From contig CAMLSX010000002.1 of NCBI GenBank assembly GCA_946484175.1, forward strand, positions 32,583-96,582: DNA of 64,000 nucleotides. The letters run 5' to 3'. Below the pieces are notes generated by a model that saw only the letters and a list, made by a program, of their open reading frames with translations, had not been told where the DNA came from and did not search any database. This document shows, one piece after another, positions 1 to 9,100 of this stretch (its first letter is position 1; each line of letters starts with the position of its first letter). Source of the DNA: an uncultured Clostridia bacterium (lineage in GTDB: Bacteria > Bacillota > Clostridia > Oscillospirales > Acutalibacteraceae). The translations under genes were made by a program, and so were the position numbers.

Positions 1-1479
1 CCTGGCACTGACGCCCAGCGCATCCAACAGTTCCACCAGTGTGTCGATCCGGCGCTGTTCCGGATGGCCGTGAACGCGATAAACAAAGGGGATTCCCTTA
101 TCTTGTGCCAATTTGGCTGCTGCCTGATTGGCGCAGATCATCAGCTGTTCGATCATCTGCTCTGATTCCCCGCTATGACGGGGCTTTACATCCACGCAAA
201 TGCCGTTGTTATCCAGTGTGAATTCAGGCTCTACGCTGTCAAGCTCCATATAGCCGCGCTCTTTGGCACGGCGCTTGAGGATATTGGCCAGCTCCCTTCC
301 AACATTCAAACCGCGAATCACCGGTGCGTACTTCTGCCGCAGCTCTTTGGAGGCAGTTTTGGCAAAAATCTCGTTGACTTCGCTGTATACGCCGCGTACC
401 TTGGAATGGATGATACTCTTACGGAATTCATATTTCTCCAGGTTGCCCTCTCCGTCCAAATACATGATTGCAGAAAAAGTCAGCTTGTCTTCTCCTGCAT
501 TAAGCGAACACGCGCCGTTAGAGAGCGCTTCGGGCAGCATAGGCACTACGCGGTCGGCAAAATACACCGAGGTTCCGCGCGAAATTGCTTCGGCATCCAG
601 TCGGGAACCTTCTTTTACATAATGTGACACATCTGCAATATGCACGCCCAGCTTATACCCGCCCGAACGCGTCCGGCTGACGGAAATGGCATCGTCCAAA
701 TCTTTGGCGGAGGCGCTGTCGATGGTAAAAATCGCCAGTTTCCGCAAGTCCAGGCGTCCCTTGCGGTCTTCATCAGAAATCGGGCGGCTTCCCACTGCTT
801 CGGCTTCTTCCAATACTTCCTTCGGAAACACTGCGGGGATGTCATTCTGCTCCAAGATAGCGTCTGCACACACACGGGCGCTGGAACCTTTGCCGTAAAT
901 TTTAACCACACGGGCAAACAGGCGGTCCCCGCCGGGGCGGGTGTACAGCTCTGCCATCACCTTATCGCCCTCTTTTGCGCCCAGCAGGTCGCGATCCATA
1001 ATCGAAATATCGTACCGCACAGCACAATCGGCACGCAGCGAAAAATAAAAACCGTCGCGTACAATGGTACCTGTTGTACGCTGTTCTTTTTTATTCAAAA
1101 TTTTCAGCACACGTCCACTGGGGCCTTTTGGGTCGTCCATCACAGGGAGTATCCGGACAACATCGCCCAGCAATGCGCCGTTTAAATTGCTGCTGTGAAC
1201 AAAAATATCCGGTTCGTCTCCTTCCGGTCGGGCAAATGCAAAACCCTTGGAAAGCGAAACAATCGTCGCCGTTTTGGTGTTTTCTTCGCGAACCAATTCT
1301 ACTACATGGCTGCGGCTGATCGTGATTTTTCCTTTTCCCTTCATTTCGTCCAGAACCTGACGGAAACGGCTTTTATCCTTTACGCCAGCCTGCCTGCGCA
1401 GTTCTTTAGCCGTCATGCTGCCATGCGCATGCTGCAAAATCTGTTTTATTTCCTTTTCAATCCTATCTTTTTTTCCCAT
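1..1479 (-). CDS. rnr: Ribonuclease R, 5' part only (cut by window edge)
   Basis: Processive 3'-5' exoribonuclease that degrades structured RNA and takes part in RNA quality control. From the ATG at 1479 the frame opens with a basic helical segment (MGKKDRIEKEIKQIL), passes through cold-shock OB folds (KGFAFARP near residue 80) and enters the RNB catalytic domain. The metal-binding motif DLDDAISV lies near residue 260, followed by LGVHIADVSHYV. The window ends after about 493 codons, still inside the RNB domain, so the S1 domain is not visible. It lies about 140 bases downstream of secG, matching the secG-rnr order common in Firmicutes. A terminator-like hairpin sits between the two, so rnr may be partly uncoupled from secG. 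Confidence 0.95.
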   Translation of the reverse strand, partial: MGKKDRIEKEIKQILQHAHGSMTAKELRRQAGVKDKSRFRQVLDEMKGKGKITISRSHVVELVREENTKTATIVSLSKGFAFARPEGDEPDIFVHSSNLNGALLGDVVRILPVMDDPKGPSGRVLKILNKKEQRTTGTIVRDGFYFSLRADCAVRYDISIMDRDLLGAKEGDKVMAELYTRPGGDRLFARVVKIYGKGSSARVCADAILEQNDIPAVFPKEVLEEAEAVGSRPISDEDRKGRLDLRKLAIFTIDSASAKDLDDAISVSRTRSGGYKLGVHIADVSHYVKEGSRLDAEAISRGTSVYFADRVVPMLPEALSNGACSLNAGEDKLTFSAIMYLDGEGNLEKYEFRKSIIHSKVRGVYSEVNEIFAKTASKELRQKYAPVIRGLNVGRELANILKRRAKERGYMELDSVEPEFTLDNNGICVDVKPRHSGESEQMIEQLMICANQAAAKLAQDKGIPFVYRVHGHPEQRRIDTLVELLDALGVSAR

Positions 1480-1566
1480 ACAAAAATTCTCTTTCCTTTA
1501 CATTTCTCTGCACACATACTCAAAACTTCCATTTAGGTAACAGAGGGCAGGCTTATCAACAAGCAG

Positions 1567-1601
1567 AAAAAGGCCCCGCCATGCAAAAACAGCAGCGGGG
1601 C
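1567..1601 (-). terminator. Intrinsic terminator between secG and rnr
   Basis: Seven-base GC-only arms (GCCCCGC at 1573-1579 and GCGGGGC at 1595-1601) with an A-run on the plus strand at 1567-1571, which is a U-tract when read on the minus strand. It lies 17 bases after the secG stop codon, so it should end or reduce transcription running on into rnr. Confidence 0.7.
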
Positions 1602-1617
1602 ATTTTCTTCACCTGTC

Positions 1618-1866
1618 TCAGGCGCTGAAATACATGATGATGTTAATCAAAATCACCAGTGCAAAGAATCCAATGGCGATTACTTTCGTCCATCTTGCGA
1701 GGAATGCATCGATAGAACGGGCCTTGTTCTTAGAGAAAAAAGTATCCGCACCGCCGGTTACAACACCGACATTCTTTTGATGGCCTTCCTGCAGCAGGAC
1801 AATGATGATAATACCAATGGAAAACAAAAGCAATACAGCACCGAATACAATCTGAATTGCGCTCAT
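1618..1866 (-). CDS. secG: Preprotein translocase subunit SecG
   Basis: Small integral membrane subunit of the SecYEG translocon. The 82-residue product starts MSAIQIVFGAVLLLFSIGII and has two hydrophobic segments (about residues 3-22 and 58-78) around a short polar loop with the family hallmark LLQEGHQKNVG, followed by a Gly-rich stretch. The frame is open further upstream, but the ATG at 1866 has an AGGAGG ribosome site about nine bases before it and gives the usual SecG length. rnr follows, after a terminator. Confidence 0.95.
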   Translation of the reverse strand: MSAIQIVFGAVLLLFSIGIIIIVLLQEGHQKNVGVVTGGADTFFSKNKARSIDAFLARWTKVIAIGFFALVILINIIMYFSA

Positions 1867-2050
1867 AGCTTGCCGCCTCCTGAATATAAGCTTACTTTTT
1901 GTATCATACCACAAAGCCAGAATGTTCGCAAGCGTTTCCGGCATACAAGTGGAATTTATTTAAAAATCTCTGCATATCCGCCAAAAAAACGGGGATTCTA
2001 AGGGCAGAATCTTCTGCGGAAAGGCGTTTGCACGGAGAAGATTCTGTCCG

Positions 2051-2085
2051 CCCCTTCCGGGAAATATTCCGGAAGGGGTTTTTTT
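2051..2085 (+). terminator. Strong hairpin with plus-strand U-tract at the parC 3' end
   Basis: A perfect 10-base stem (CCCCTTCCGG at 2051-2060 and CCGGAAGGGG at 2069-2078) with an 8-base loop is followed by seven Ts on the plus strand (2079-2085) that overlap the parC stop codon. On the minus strand, the direction of parC, the hairpin has no U-tract after it. A second inverted repeat (CAGAATCTTCT with AGAAGATTCTG, about 2004-2046) lies just downstream of parC and may take part in its termination. No plus-strand gene precedes the site. Confidence 0.6.
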
Positions 2086-4321
2086 ATAGCTTCAGCTGCT
2101 CACCCTGTGTCTCTTCTGCAGCGGGCATGGCACCCAATGCGGGAATGGTCTTACGGTAACGGTCGGGCTTTTTCAGCATTTCCTCTTCGTAAACCTGCGC
2201 TCGGATGACTTTCTGTCCTCGTTTGAGTGTCATCACTGCCACACCCTGGGTGTTCCGGCTGGATTTACTCTGGATAGAACCGGTATGCATGAGTAACAGG
2301 CGGCCTGCCGATGAAGTAAGCAAAATTTCGCAATCCTGTGGTACATAAAGCGCCGCTGTCAGCGGGGATTTGTCACTGTAAGCACCTACCAGCTTCTTCC
2401 GGTTGGTTTTGGTGGCATAAGCACTCATTTCCACTTTCGCTATTTTGCCGTTTTCGAACACAAACAGCATAAAGCCTGCATAGTCTTTCGTTACCGTCAT
2501 AGTAACAGCGCTCTCGCCCTCTTCCATTCCCAGCTTGGCGGGAATATAATCTCCCAGCACACTGGCTTTGGTGTCCGAGAACTCGCTGGCACGGGTCTTG
2601 TACACCTGACATTTATCGGTAAAGAACAAAAGCTCTGTGTTGTTGGTGGTCTCCACCTGCTGGGTGATATGATCGTTTTCTTTCAGCTTCTGCTCGCCGC
2701 TCATACGCAGAGAAAGGGGTGTGATTTTCTTGAAATATCCTTCTGCCGTAAAGAACAGATTCACCGCATAATCCGGTACATCCTCTTCGGGAGAATACTC
2801 CTCAATCTCGTCCGCATAAAGAAGCTGGCTTTTTCTCGGCTGGCCATACTTTTTCGCTACGGCCTCCAGTTCCCGAATAATGATATTTTTCACCCGGGTT
2901 TTGGATTCCAAGATTGCCTGCAAATTGGCGATATCTTTTTCCAGCTGGTCAATCTCTTCCGTGCGCTTGAGGATATACTCCCGGTTCAGATGACGCAGCT
3001 TGATTTCTGCCACATACTCAGCCTGGGTTTCATCGATGCCAAAACCAATCATCAGGTTGGGCACCACTTCCTGCTCTTCTTCTGTACCCCGCACAATGGC
3101 AATGGCCTTGTCAATGTCCAGCAAAATCGCCTGCAAGCCCCGCAGCAGGTGCAATTTCTGCTGTTTCTGCTGCAAATCGTAATAAGTCCGGCGGCGCACA
3201 CATTCAATACGGAATGCCGTCCACTCGTCCAGCAACTCGCCCACACCCAACACCTTAGGGGTACCGGCAATCAGCACGTTAAAGTTACAGGAAAAGGTGT
3301 CTTCCAGAGGCGTCATTTTGAAAAGCCGCTGCATCAGCTTGTCCGGGTCAACGCCGCGTTTCAGGTCAATGGTGATTTTCAGGCCTTCCAGACCGCTTTC
3401 GTCACGGACGTCGGCAATTTCCTTCACTTTACTCTGCTTCACCAGCTCGATGACCTTTTCTACAATCGCCTCGATGGTGGTAGTGGGCGGAATCTGGGTG
3501 ATATCGATGCAGTTGGCCGATTTATCATAAGTATACCGGGAACGCACCCGGATGCCGCCACGGCCGGTACGGTACACATCCTCCATAGCCTTGCGGTCAA
3601 AAATAATCTGACCGCCGCCAGGGAAATCCGGTGCCAACAAAGTGGAAAGGAGATCGTGCTCCGGGTCACGCATCCGGGCGATGGTGGTTTGACACACTTC
3701 CGCCAAGTTAAAGGGACAGATGGAACTGGCCATGCCCACGGCGATACCGGTGTTGGCATTTACCAGCACCGACGGGAAGGTGGCAGGCAACAAGGTCGGC
3801 TCCTTCATGGTGTTGTCGTAGTTGTCCACAAAGTCTACAGTGTCTTTATCGATGTCCTTGAACAGCTCCTGGCACAACGCGTCCAGACGCGCTTCTGTGT
3901 ATCGGGAAGCAGCCCACGCCATATCCCGGGAATAAAACTTACCAAAGTTACCCTTGGAATCCACATAGGGGTGCAAAAGCGCCTCGTAGCCACGGGACAG
4001 ACGCACCATCGTATCATAAATTGCCGCATCGCCATGCGGATTCAGCTTCATGGTCTGGCCCACAATGTTGGCACTTTTTATACGTCCAGAATTAAGCAGC
4101 CCCATTTTATACATTGTGTAAAGCAATTTTCGATGAGAAGGCTTAAATCCGTCGATTTCCGGGATGGCCCGGGACATGATGACGCTCATGGCATAGGGCA
4201 TATAGTTCTTTTCCAGCGTGTCGGTAATCCGCTGCTCCACCACTTCACCGGCTCCGGCAATATAGCCCTTCGGTTTGGCGGTACGCCGGGCAGGCTGGCT
4301 GTCGCTTCGTTTTCTCGCCAT
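2084..4321 (-). CDS. parC: DNA topoisomerase IV subunit A (ParC-like)
   Basis: Breakage-reunion subunit of a type IIA topoisomerase; with the adjacent B subunit it decatenates chromosomes. The 745-residue protein has the winged-helix DNA-gate region (MSRAIPEIDGFKPSHRKLLY), the catalytic tyrosine in ASRYTEARLD near residue 139, and a C-terminal beta-pinwheel. The GyrA-box (QRRGGKG type) expected in a gyrase is absent; the corresponding blade reads TKTNRKKLVGAY, which favours ParC over GyrA, as does the length. It follows parE by 17 bases, so the two are cotranscribed. A ribosome site (GGGACGGGAG) precedes the ATG at 4321. Confidence 0.9.
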   Translation of the reverse strand: MARKRSDSQPARRTAKPKGYIAGAGEVVEQRITDTLEKNYMPYAMSVIMSRAIPEIDGFKPSHRKLLYTMYKMGLLNSGRIKSANIVGQTMKLNPHGDAAIYDTMVRLSRGYEALLHPYVDSKGNFGKFYSRDMAWAASRYTEARLDALCQELFKDIDKDTVDFVDNYDNTMKEPTLLPATFPSVLVNANTGIAVGMASSICPFNLAEVCQTTIARMRDPEHDLLSTLLAPDFPGGGQIIFDRKAMEDVYRTGRGGIRVRSRYTYDKSANCIDITQIPPTTTIEAIVEKVIELVKQSKVKEIADVRDESGLEGLKITIDLKRGVDPDKLMQRLFKMTPLEDTFSCNFNVLIAGTPKVLGVGELLDEWTAFRIECVRRRTYYDLQQKQQKLHLLRGLQAILLDIDKAIAIVRGTEEEQEVVPNLMIGFGIDETQAEYVAEIKLRHLNREYILKRTEEIDQLEKDIANLQAILESKTRVKNIIIRELEAVAKKYGQPRKSQLLYADEIEEYSPEEDVPDYAVNLFFTAEGYFKKITPLSLRMSGEQKLKENDHITQQVETTNNTELLFFTDKCQVYKTRASEFSDTKASVLGDYIPAKLGMEEGESAVTMTVTKDYAGFMLFVFENGKIAKVEMSAYATKTNRKKLVGAYSDKSPLTAALYVPQDCEILLTSSAGRLLLMHTGSIQSKSSRNTQGVAVMTLKRGQKVIRAQVYEEEMLKKPDRYRKTIPALGAMPAAEETQGEQLKL

Positions 4322-4338
4322 TTCTCCCGTCCCCTTTC

Positions 4339-6318
4339 TTATGAAATATCCAAATCGTCAATATACAGATGGCCATTTTCGGCAATGTGGCTCTTTCGGC
4401 CAGTGAGGTTATCTCCCAGCAGCAAATCAAACACCGCAGCGGTCTGCTCTGCATCGGTGGGCAGCACTTTAATCAGACGGCGGGTTTCCGGGTTCATGGT
4501 GGTCAAGCTCATCATGTCCGGCTCGTTTTCACCCAGTCCCTTGGAGCGCTGGATGGTGAACTTCTTCCCTTCCAGCTTTTTCAGGAATTCATCCTTTTCC
4601 CGCTCGTTATAGGCAAAATAAGTGTCGTCTTTGCAGGTGATTTCATACAGAGGAGATTCCGCGATAAACACCTTCCCGGCCTGAATCAAATCAGGGGTCA
4701 GCCGGTAAAGCATCGTCAAAAGCAGCGTGCGAATCTGGAAGCCGTCCACATCGGCATCGGTGCAGAGAATGACTTTATTCCACCGGAGAGCGTTAATATC
4801 AAAAGAAGAAAGCTCCTTGTTGGCTTTAGATTTTACCTGTACACCGCAGCCCAACACTTTAATCAGGTCAGTGATAATCTCGCTTTTGAAAATCTTGTCG
4901 TAATCGGCCTTCAAACAGTTCAAAATCTTACCCCGAATGGGCATAATGGCCTGAAAATCCGGGTTTCGTGCCTGCTTACAGGCGCCCAATGCCGAGTCGC
5001 CCTCCACGATGAAGATTTCCCGCTGGGCAGGGTCTTTGCTGCGGCAGTCCACAAACTTTGCCACCCGGCTGGTCATATCCATATTACTGGTGAGCTTCTT
5101 TTTGAGGTTCAGACGGGTTTTTTCAGCATCCTCGCGGCTGCGCTTATTGATGAGCACCTGTCCAGCGATTTTGTCTGCGTCCATGGGGTTCTCAATAAAG
5201 TAAATCTCCAATTGATGGCGGAGCATTTCCACCATGGCTTCCTGAATACCCTTGTTGGTGATGGCCTTTTTGGTCTGGTTCTCATAAGAAGTCACGTTGG
5301 AGAAAGAGGAAATGACAATAATCAGGCAGTCCTCCACGTCGGGGAAAGTGATTTTACTCTCGTTTTTATTGTATTTCCCGGTCTGCTTGAGATATGCATC
5401 GATCTGATAGACAAAGGCATTGCGCACGGCCTTATCCGGTGCACCGCCGTGTTCCAGCCAGCTGGAATTGTGATAGTATTCCGCTGCGTGGGTCTTGTTA
5501 GAAAAGGCCACGGCCACGTTGATTTTTGTTTTATATTCCGGTTTGTCAGCTCTGTCCTGTACTTTGCGCTCGGTCTGCCAGAATTGAACGGAAGTCAAGC
5601 TGTCTTCGCCAGCCAGCTCCTTGGCATGATCCACGATACCGTTTTCATAAGAAAACTCGGTGGTTTCAAACTTGCCGTTAACCTGGTTCCGGAAAATAAA
5701 CGTCACGCCGTCATTGACAATGGCTTGGCGCTTGATGATATCCAGATAGTACTCCGCGGGCACGTCAATGTCGGTGAACACCTCCAAATCGGGCTTCCAG
5801 CGAATCCGGCTGCCGGTATCCTTCTTGGAATAATCCTCCCGATGCAGGCCGCCCACGTTTTCGCCCTTTTCAAAGTGCAGGGTATACCGGCTGCCGCCGC
5901 TGCGAATATCCACGTCCATATACTCAGAGGAATATTGGGTAGCGCACAAACCCAAGCCATTCAGACCCAGAGAATACTCATAGCTGCCGCCCTGCGCGTT
6001 ATTATACTTGCCGCCGGCGTACATCTCGCAGAACACCAACTCCCAGTTATAGCGCTGCTCCCGCTGGTTAAAATCCACCGGGATGCCACGGCCGAAGTCC
6101 TCCACCTCGACGGAGTGATCTTCATAGCGAGTGACGATAATCTTATTGCCAAAACCCTCTCTGGCCTCGTCGATGGAGTTAGAGAGGATTTCAAAAATCG
6201 AATGTTCACAGCCCTCGAGGCCGTCGGAACCGAAAATAACGGCAGGACGGCGGCGCACACGATCGGCGCCTTTGAGGGCAGAAATACTGTCGTTGCCATA
6301 GGCAGGTTTTTTTGCCAT
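4339..6318 (-). CDS. parE: DNA topoisomerase IV subunit B (ParE-like)
   Basis: ATPase subunit that partners ParC. The 659-residue sequence shows the GHKL fold N-box (EILSNSIDEA, about residue 45), G1 box (VEDFGRGIPVD) and G2 box (GLNGLGLCATQYSS). The TOPRIM domain follows, with EGDSALG near residue 440 and CTDADVDG near 520, and then KGLGENEPDMM near the C-terminus. The ATG at 6318 has an AAGGAGG site just upstream. Length and gene order (B subunit first, A subunit 17 bases later) fit the topoisomerase IV pair of Clostridia. Homology alone cannot fully exclude a divergent second gyrase, but the missing GyrA-box in the partner argues against it. Confidence 0.9.
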   Translation of the reverse strand: MAKKPAYGNDSISALKGADRVRRRPAVIFGSDGLEGCEHSIFEILSNSIDEAREGFGNKIIVTRYEDHSVEVEDFGRGIPVDFNQREQRYNWELVFCEMYAGGKYNNAQGGSYEYSLGLNGLGLCATQYSSEYMDVDIRSGGSRYTLHFEKGENVGGLHREDYSKKDTGSRIRWKPDLEVFTDIDVPAEYYLDIIKRQAIVNDGVTFIFRNQVNGKFETTEFSYENGIVDHAKELAGEDSLTSVQFWQTERKVQDRADKPEYKTKINVAVAFSNKTHAAEYYHNSSWLEHGGAPDKAVRNAFVYQIDAYLKQTGKYNKNESKITFPDVEDCLIIVISSFSNVTSYENQTKKAITNKGIQEAMVEMLRHQLEIYFIENPMDADKIAGQVLINKRSREDAEKTRLNLKKKLTSNMDMTSRVAKFVDCRSKDPAQREIFIVEGDSALGACKQARNPDFQAIMPIRGKILNCLKADYDKIFKSEIITDLIKVLGCGVQVKSKANKELSSFDINALRWNKVILCTDADVDGFQIRTLLLTMLYRLTPDLIQAGKVFIAESPLYEITCKDDTYFAYNEREKDEFLKKLEGKKFTIQRSKGLGENEPDMMSLTTMNPETRRLIKVLPTDAEQTAAVFDLLLGDNLTGRKSHIAENGHLYIDDLDIS

Positions 6319-6466
6319 AGACTGGCCTCCTTTTTACAATTACAGCGGAAATCGGATACAAGTCCGCGCGGATAAATCAAAAGACAAATTGAGCTGCTCC
6401 GTGAATGTAAAGTCTTTCTTTTCTTCTGGACACGCCTACAAAAAACCGAATGTCGCCTTACACACG

Positions 6467-6497
6467 AAAAAGGAAAGGCTTTTGGAAAAGCCTTCCC
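6467..6497 (-). terminator. Terminator downstream of ftsH
   Basis: Near-perfect stem (AAAAGCCTTTCC pairs with GGAAGGCTTTT, two-base turn) ending in five Us when read on the minus strand (plus-strand A-run 6467-6471). It lies about 35 bases after the ftsH stop codon and before the parE promoter region, so it closes the dnaB-tilS-hpt-ftsH series. Confidence 0.85.
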
Positions 6498-6532
6498 TTT
6501 TCATGAATTTTCATTCGTCAGAATCGCCTGTT

Positions 6533-8452
6533 TTACAGATTTTCAGGCGCCGGAGTGTTCTCATCTACCTTCCAGTAATCGTCTCCGTTTCCGCTGTCAG
6601 TACTGCCGCTTTCCATCATTTTGGCAAATTCTTCTCCGCTCATCTTCTCGTTGCGGAACAGATACTGTGCCACCTGATGCAGCTGATCCATATGCAGACG
6701 CAGAATATCTTCTGTCTGCTGATAAGCGTTATCGATCATACGCTTGACTTCTGCATCAATCTTGGAAGCAGTCTCTTCGGAATAATTGCGGATATGGCCC
6801 ATATCACGGCCCAGGAAAGGTTCAGAGTTATCGGAACCGTACTTGATCGGCCCCAGCGTATCGCTCATACCGTATTTGGTGACCATGGAATGAGCGGTCT
6901 GTGTTGCACGCTCGATATCATTGGAGGCGCCGGTGGAAATATCTTCCAGCACCAAAGCTTCTGCTACACGGCCACCCAGCAGCACGATCAAGCTTTCCAG
7001 CATTTCATTGCGGCTCTGATAAGAGCGATCCTCGGTAGGCAGATGCATGGTATAACCGCCAGCCATACCGCGCGGGATAATAGAAATCTGGTGCACTGGG
7101 TCTTGATGTTTGCAGTAGTAAGTGGTAATTGCGTGGCCGCCCTCATGGTAGGCGGTGAGCTTCTTTTCCTTATCAGACATCACGCGGCTCTTCTTTTCAG
7201 TGCCCACCACTACCTTGATGGTAGCCTCTTCAATCTCCGTCATGGTGATAGCGCGGAGATTCCGGCGGGCAGCCAGCAGTGCAGCTTCATTTAAGAGGTT
7301 TTCCAGATCAGCACCGGTAAAGCCTGCGGTAGATTTTGCAATGGTCTTGAGCTCCACATCAGGTGCAATCGGCTTGCCTTTCGCGTGGACTTTCAGAATT
7401 TCCTCACGACCCTTGATGTCGGGATAGCCCACCATGACCTGACGGTCAAAACGGCCGGGACGCATCAAAGCAGGGTCGAGGATGTCGGGGCGGTTGGTGG
7501 CGGCAATCATAATGACGCCTTCATTTGCACCGAAACCGTCCATTTCAACCAGCAACTGGTTCAAAGTCTGCTCACGTTCATCGTGGCCGCCGCCCAAACC
7601 AGCGCCACGCTGACGGCCCACGGCATCAATCTCATCAATAAAGATAATGCAGGGGGAATTCTTTTTGGCCTGATCAAACAGGTCGCGGACACGGGAAGCA
7701 CCCACACCAACGAACATTTCCACAAAATCAGAGCCGGAAATGGAGAAGAAGGGTACGCCAGCCTCACCGGCTACTGCACGAGCCAACAGCGTTTTACCGG
7801 TACCAGGAGGGCCCACCAGCAAAACGCCCTTGGGAATACGAGCGCCCAGTTCGTTGTACTTTTTCGGGTTCTTCAGGAATTCTACGATTTCCTGAAGCTC
7901 TTCTTTTTCTTCGTCAGCGCCGGCCACATCGGCAAAGGTGGTCTTGCGCTTTTCATCATTCATATTTTTAATCTTGGCCTTGCCGAAATTCATCTGCTTG
8001 CCGGCATCGCCCATGCTGGCGCTCATGCGGCGGTACATAAACCACCAGAAGAAAATCAAACCGCCAAACAGCAAAATCGTGGGCAACAGGCTCACAATCC
8101 AGCTGGTTTCAGCAGGACGGCGAATATCCTGAACCATCTTGTTATCAGGATGATTTTCGTTGTAAGACTGGATGTACTCCCGCACGTCGCTGTCAAATTT
8201 CAGCACACTGGGGACTACATAGCCGATCTTCTTTTCTTTTCCATCTTCTGTCACATTGAGCAGCATTTCACCGGTACCCCAGTCCAACTGATAGGCCGTA
8301 ACCTGCTCAGACTCAAAGTAATTCAAAATATCCGAGTACTTATAGGTGGTTTGCACCTGACGATTGCTGAGCAGCATAAAAATGATGACAAACAGCAAAA
8401 TCGGAATTCCAAGATAGATCGCAATATTGCGGACGGTCTTTTTATTATCCAA
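6533..8452 (-). CDS. ftsH: ATP-dependent zinc metalloprotease FtsH
   Basis: Membrane-anchored AAA protease that extracts and degrades misassembled membrane proteins and short-lived regulators. The 639-residue protein has two membrane segments (about 9-28 and 108-128) around an extracytoplasmic domain, a Walker A GPPGTGKT near residue 215, a Walker [10 protein letters not shown], the second region of homology ([20 protein letters not shown]), and the zinc motif HEGGH near residue 437. The start is TTG (8452, LDNKKTVR) with AAGGAG about 11 bases upstream; no closer ATG exists. It follows hpt by 46 bases, the tilS-hpt-ftsH order typical of Firmicutes. Confidence 0.97.
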   Translation of the reverse strand: MDNKKTVRNIAIYLGIPILLFVIIFMLLSNRQVQTTYKYSDILNYFESEQVTAYQLDWGTGEMLLNVTEDGKEKKIGYVVPSVLKFDSDVREYIQSYNENHPDNKMVQDIRRPAETSWIVSLLPTILLFGGLIFFWWFMYRRMSASMGDAGKQMNFGKAKIKNMNDEKRKTTFADVAGADEEKEELQEIVEFLKNPKKYNELGARIPKGVLLVGPPGTGKTLLARAVAGEAGVPFFSISGSDFVEMFVGVGASRVRDLFDQAKKNSPCIIFIDEIDAVGRQRGAGLGGGHDEREQTLNQLLVEMDGFGANEGVIMIAATNRPDILDPALMRPGRFDRQVMVGYPDIKGREEILKVHAKGKPIAPDVELKTIAKSTAGFTGADLENLLNEAALLAARRNLRAITMTEIEEATIKVVVGTEKKSRVMSDKEKKLTAYHEGGHAITTYYCKHQDPVHQISIIPRGMAGGYTMHLPTEDRSYQSRNEMLESLIVLLGGRVAEALVLEDISTGASNDIERATQTAHSMVTKYGMSDTLGPIKYGSDNSEPFLGRDMGHIRNYSEETASKIDAEVKRMIDNAYQQTEDILRLHMDQLHQVAQYLFRNEKMSGEEFAKMMESGSTDSGNGDDYWKVDENTPAPENL

Positions 8453-8498
8453 AATTTACTTCACTCCTTCGGGGCCTGCATTCTGCAAAACCTGTATT

Positions 8499-9062
8499 TT
8501 ATTCGCCATAAACCTCGGGCTTTAAAATGCCCACAAAAGGAAGATTGCGATATCTTTCATCATAATCAAGGCCATAGCCCACGATGAATGCATCGGGAAC
8601 CTGCGTGCCCACATAAGTGGCCTTTACTTCTGCCATACGCCGCTCCGGCTTGTCAAACAGGGTGCAGATCCGGATGCTTTTGGGGCCTCTGGATTTCAGT
8701 ATGTCCACTATGTAGCTCAGCGTCATGCCGCTGTCCAGAATATCTTCCACAATCAGAAGGTCATAGCCTTCCAGCGGAATATCCAAATCTTTGATAATCT
8801 TGACGACACCGGAGGTTTTTGCGCCGGAACCGTAGCTGGAAACTGCCATAAAATCAATGCGGCAGGGAATCGTGATTGCCCGCATTAAGTCTGCCATGAA
8901 TACAACAGAGCCCTTGAGGATACTTACCATCAGGAGCTTTTTCCCCTCGTAATCACGGCTGATTTGGGCACCAATATCCTGGACGATCTGCTGAAGTTTT
9001 TCTTCGCTGAGAAGAACTTCCTGAATATCCTGCATCATACTGTTATTTGTGTTTTGTGCCAT
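8499..9062 (-). CDS. hpt: Hypoxanthine phosphoribosyltransferase
   Basis: Purine salvage enzyme converting hypoxanthine (and usually guanine) plus PRPP to IMP/GMP. The PRPP-binding loop VEDILDSGMTL lies at about residues 105-115 and the base-contacting tail VGYGLDYDERYRNLP near the C-terminus. I chose the ATG at 9062 (MAQNTNNSMMQD) because GGGAAAGG lies about ten bases upstream; a GTG at 9071 (three codons earlier) is an alternative. It sits between tilS and ftsH in one minus-strand operon. Confidence 0.93.
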   Translation of the reverse strand: MAQNTNNSMMQDIQEVLLSEEKLQQIVQDIGAQISRDYEGKKLLMVSILKGSVVFMADLMRAITIPCRIDFMAVSSYGSGAKTSGVVKIIKDLDIPLEGYDLLIVEDILDSGMTLSYIVDILKSRGPKSIRICTLFDKPERRMAEVKATYVGTQVPDAFIVGYGLDYDERYRNLPFVGILKPEVYGE

Positions 9063-9100
9063 TGCTGTCACGCCTTTCCCGGAGCCGCAAAGCCCCTCTA

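Noticed and set aside
2669..4612. A 647-codon plus-strand frame antisense to parC.
   Set aside because: Shadow of parC; no domain, low-complexity His/Gln-rich translation.
4369..6375. A 668-codon open frame on the plus strand, antisense to parE.
   Set aside because: It mirrors parE codon by codon, lacks a ribosome site and recognisable domains, and parE has full family motifs.
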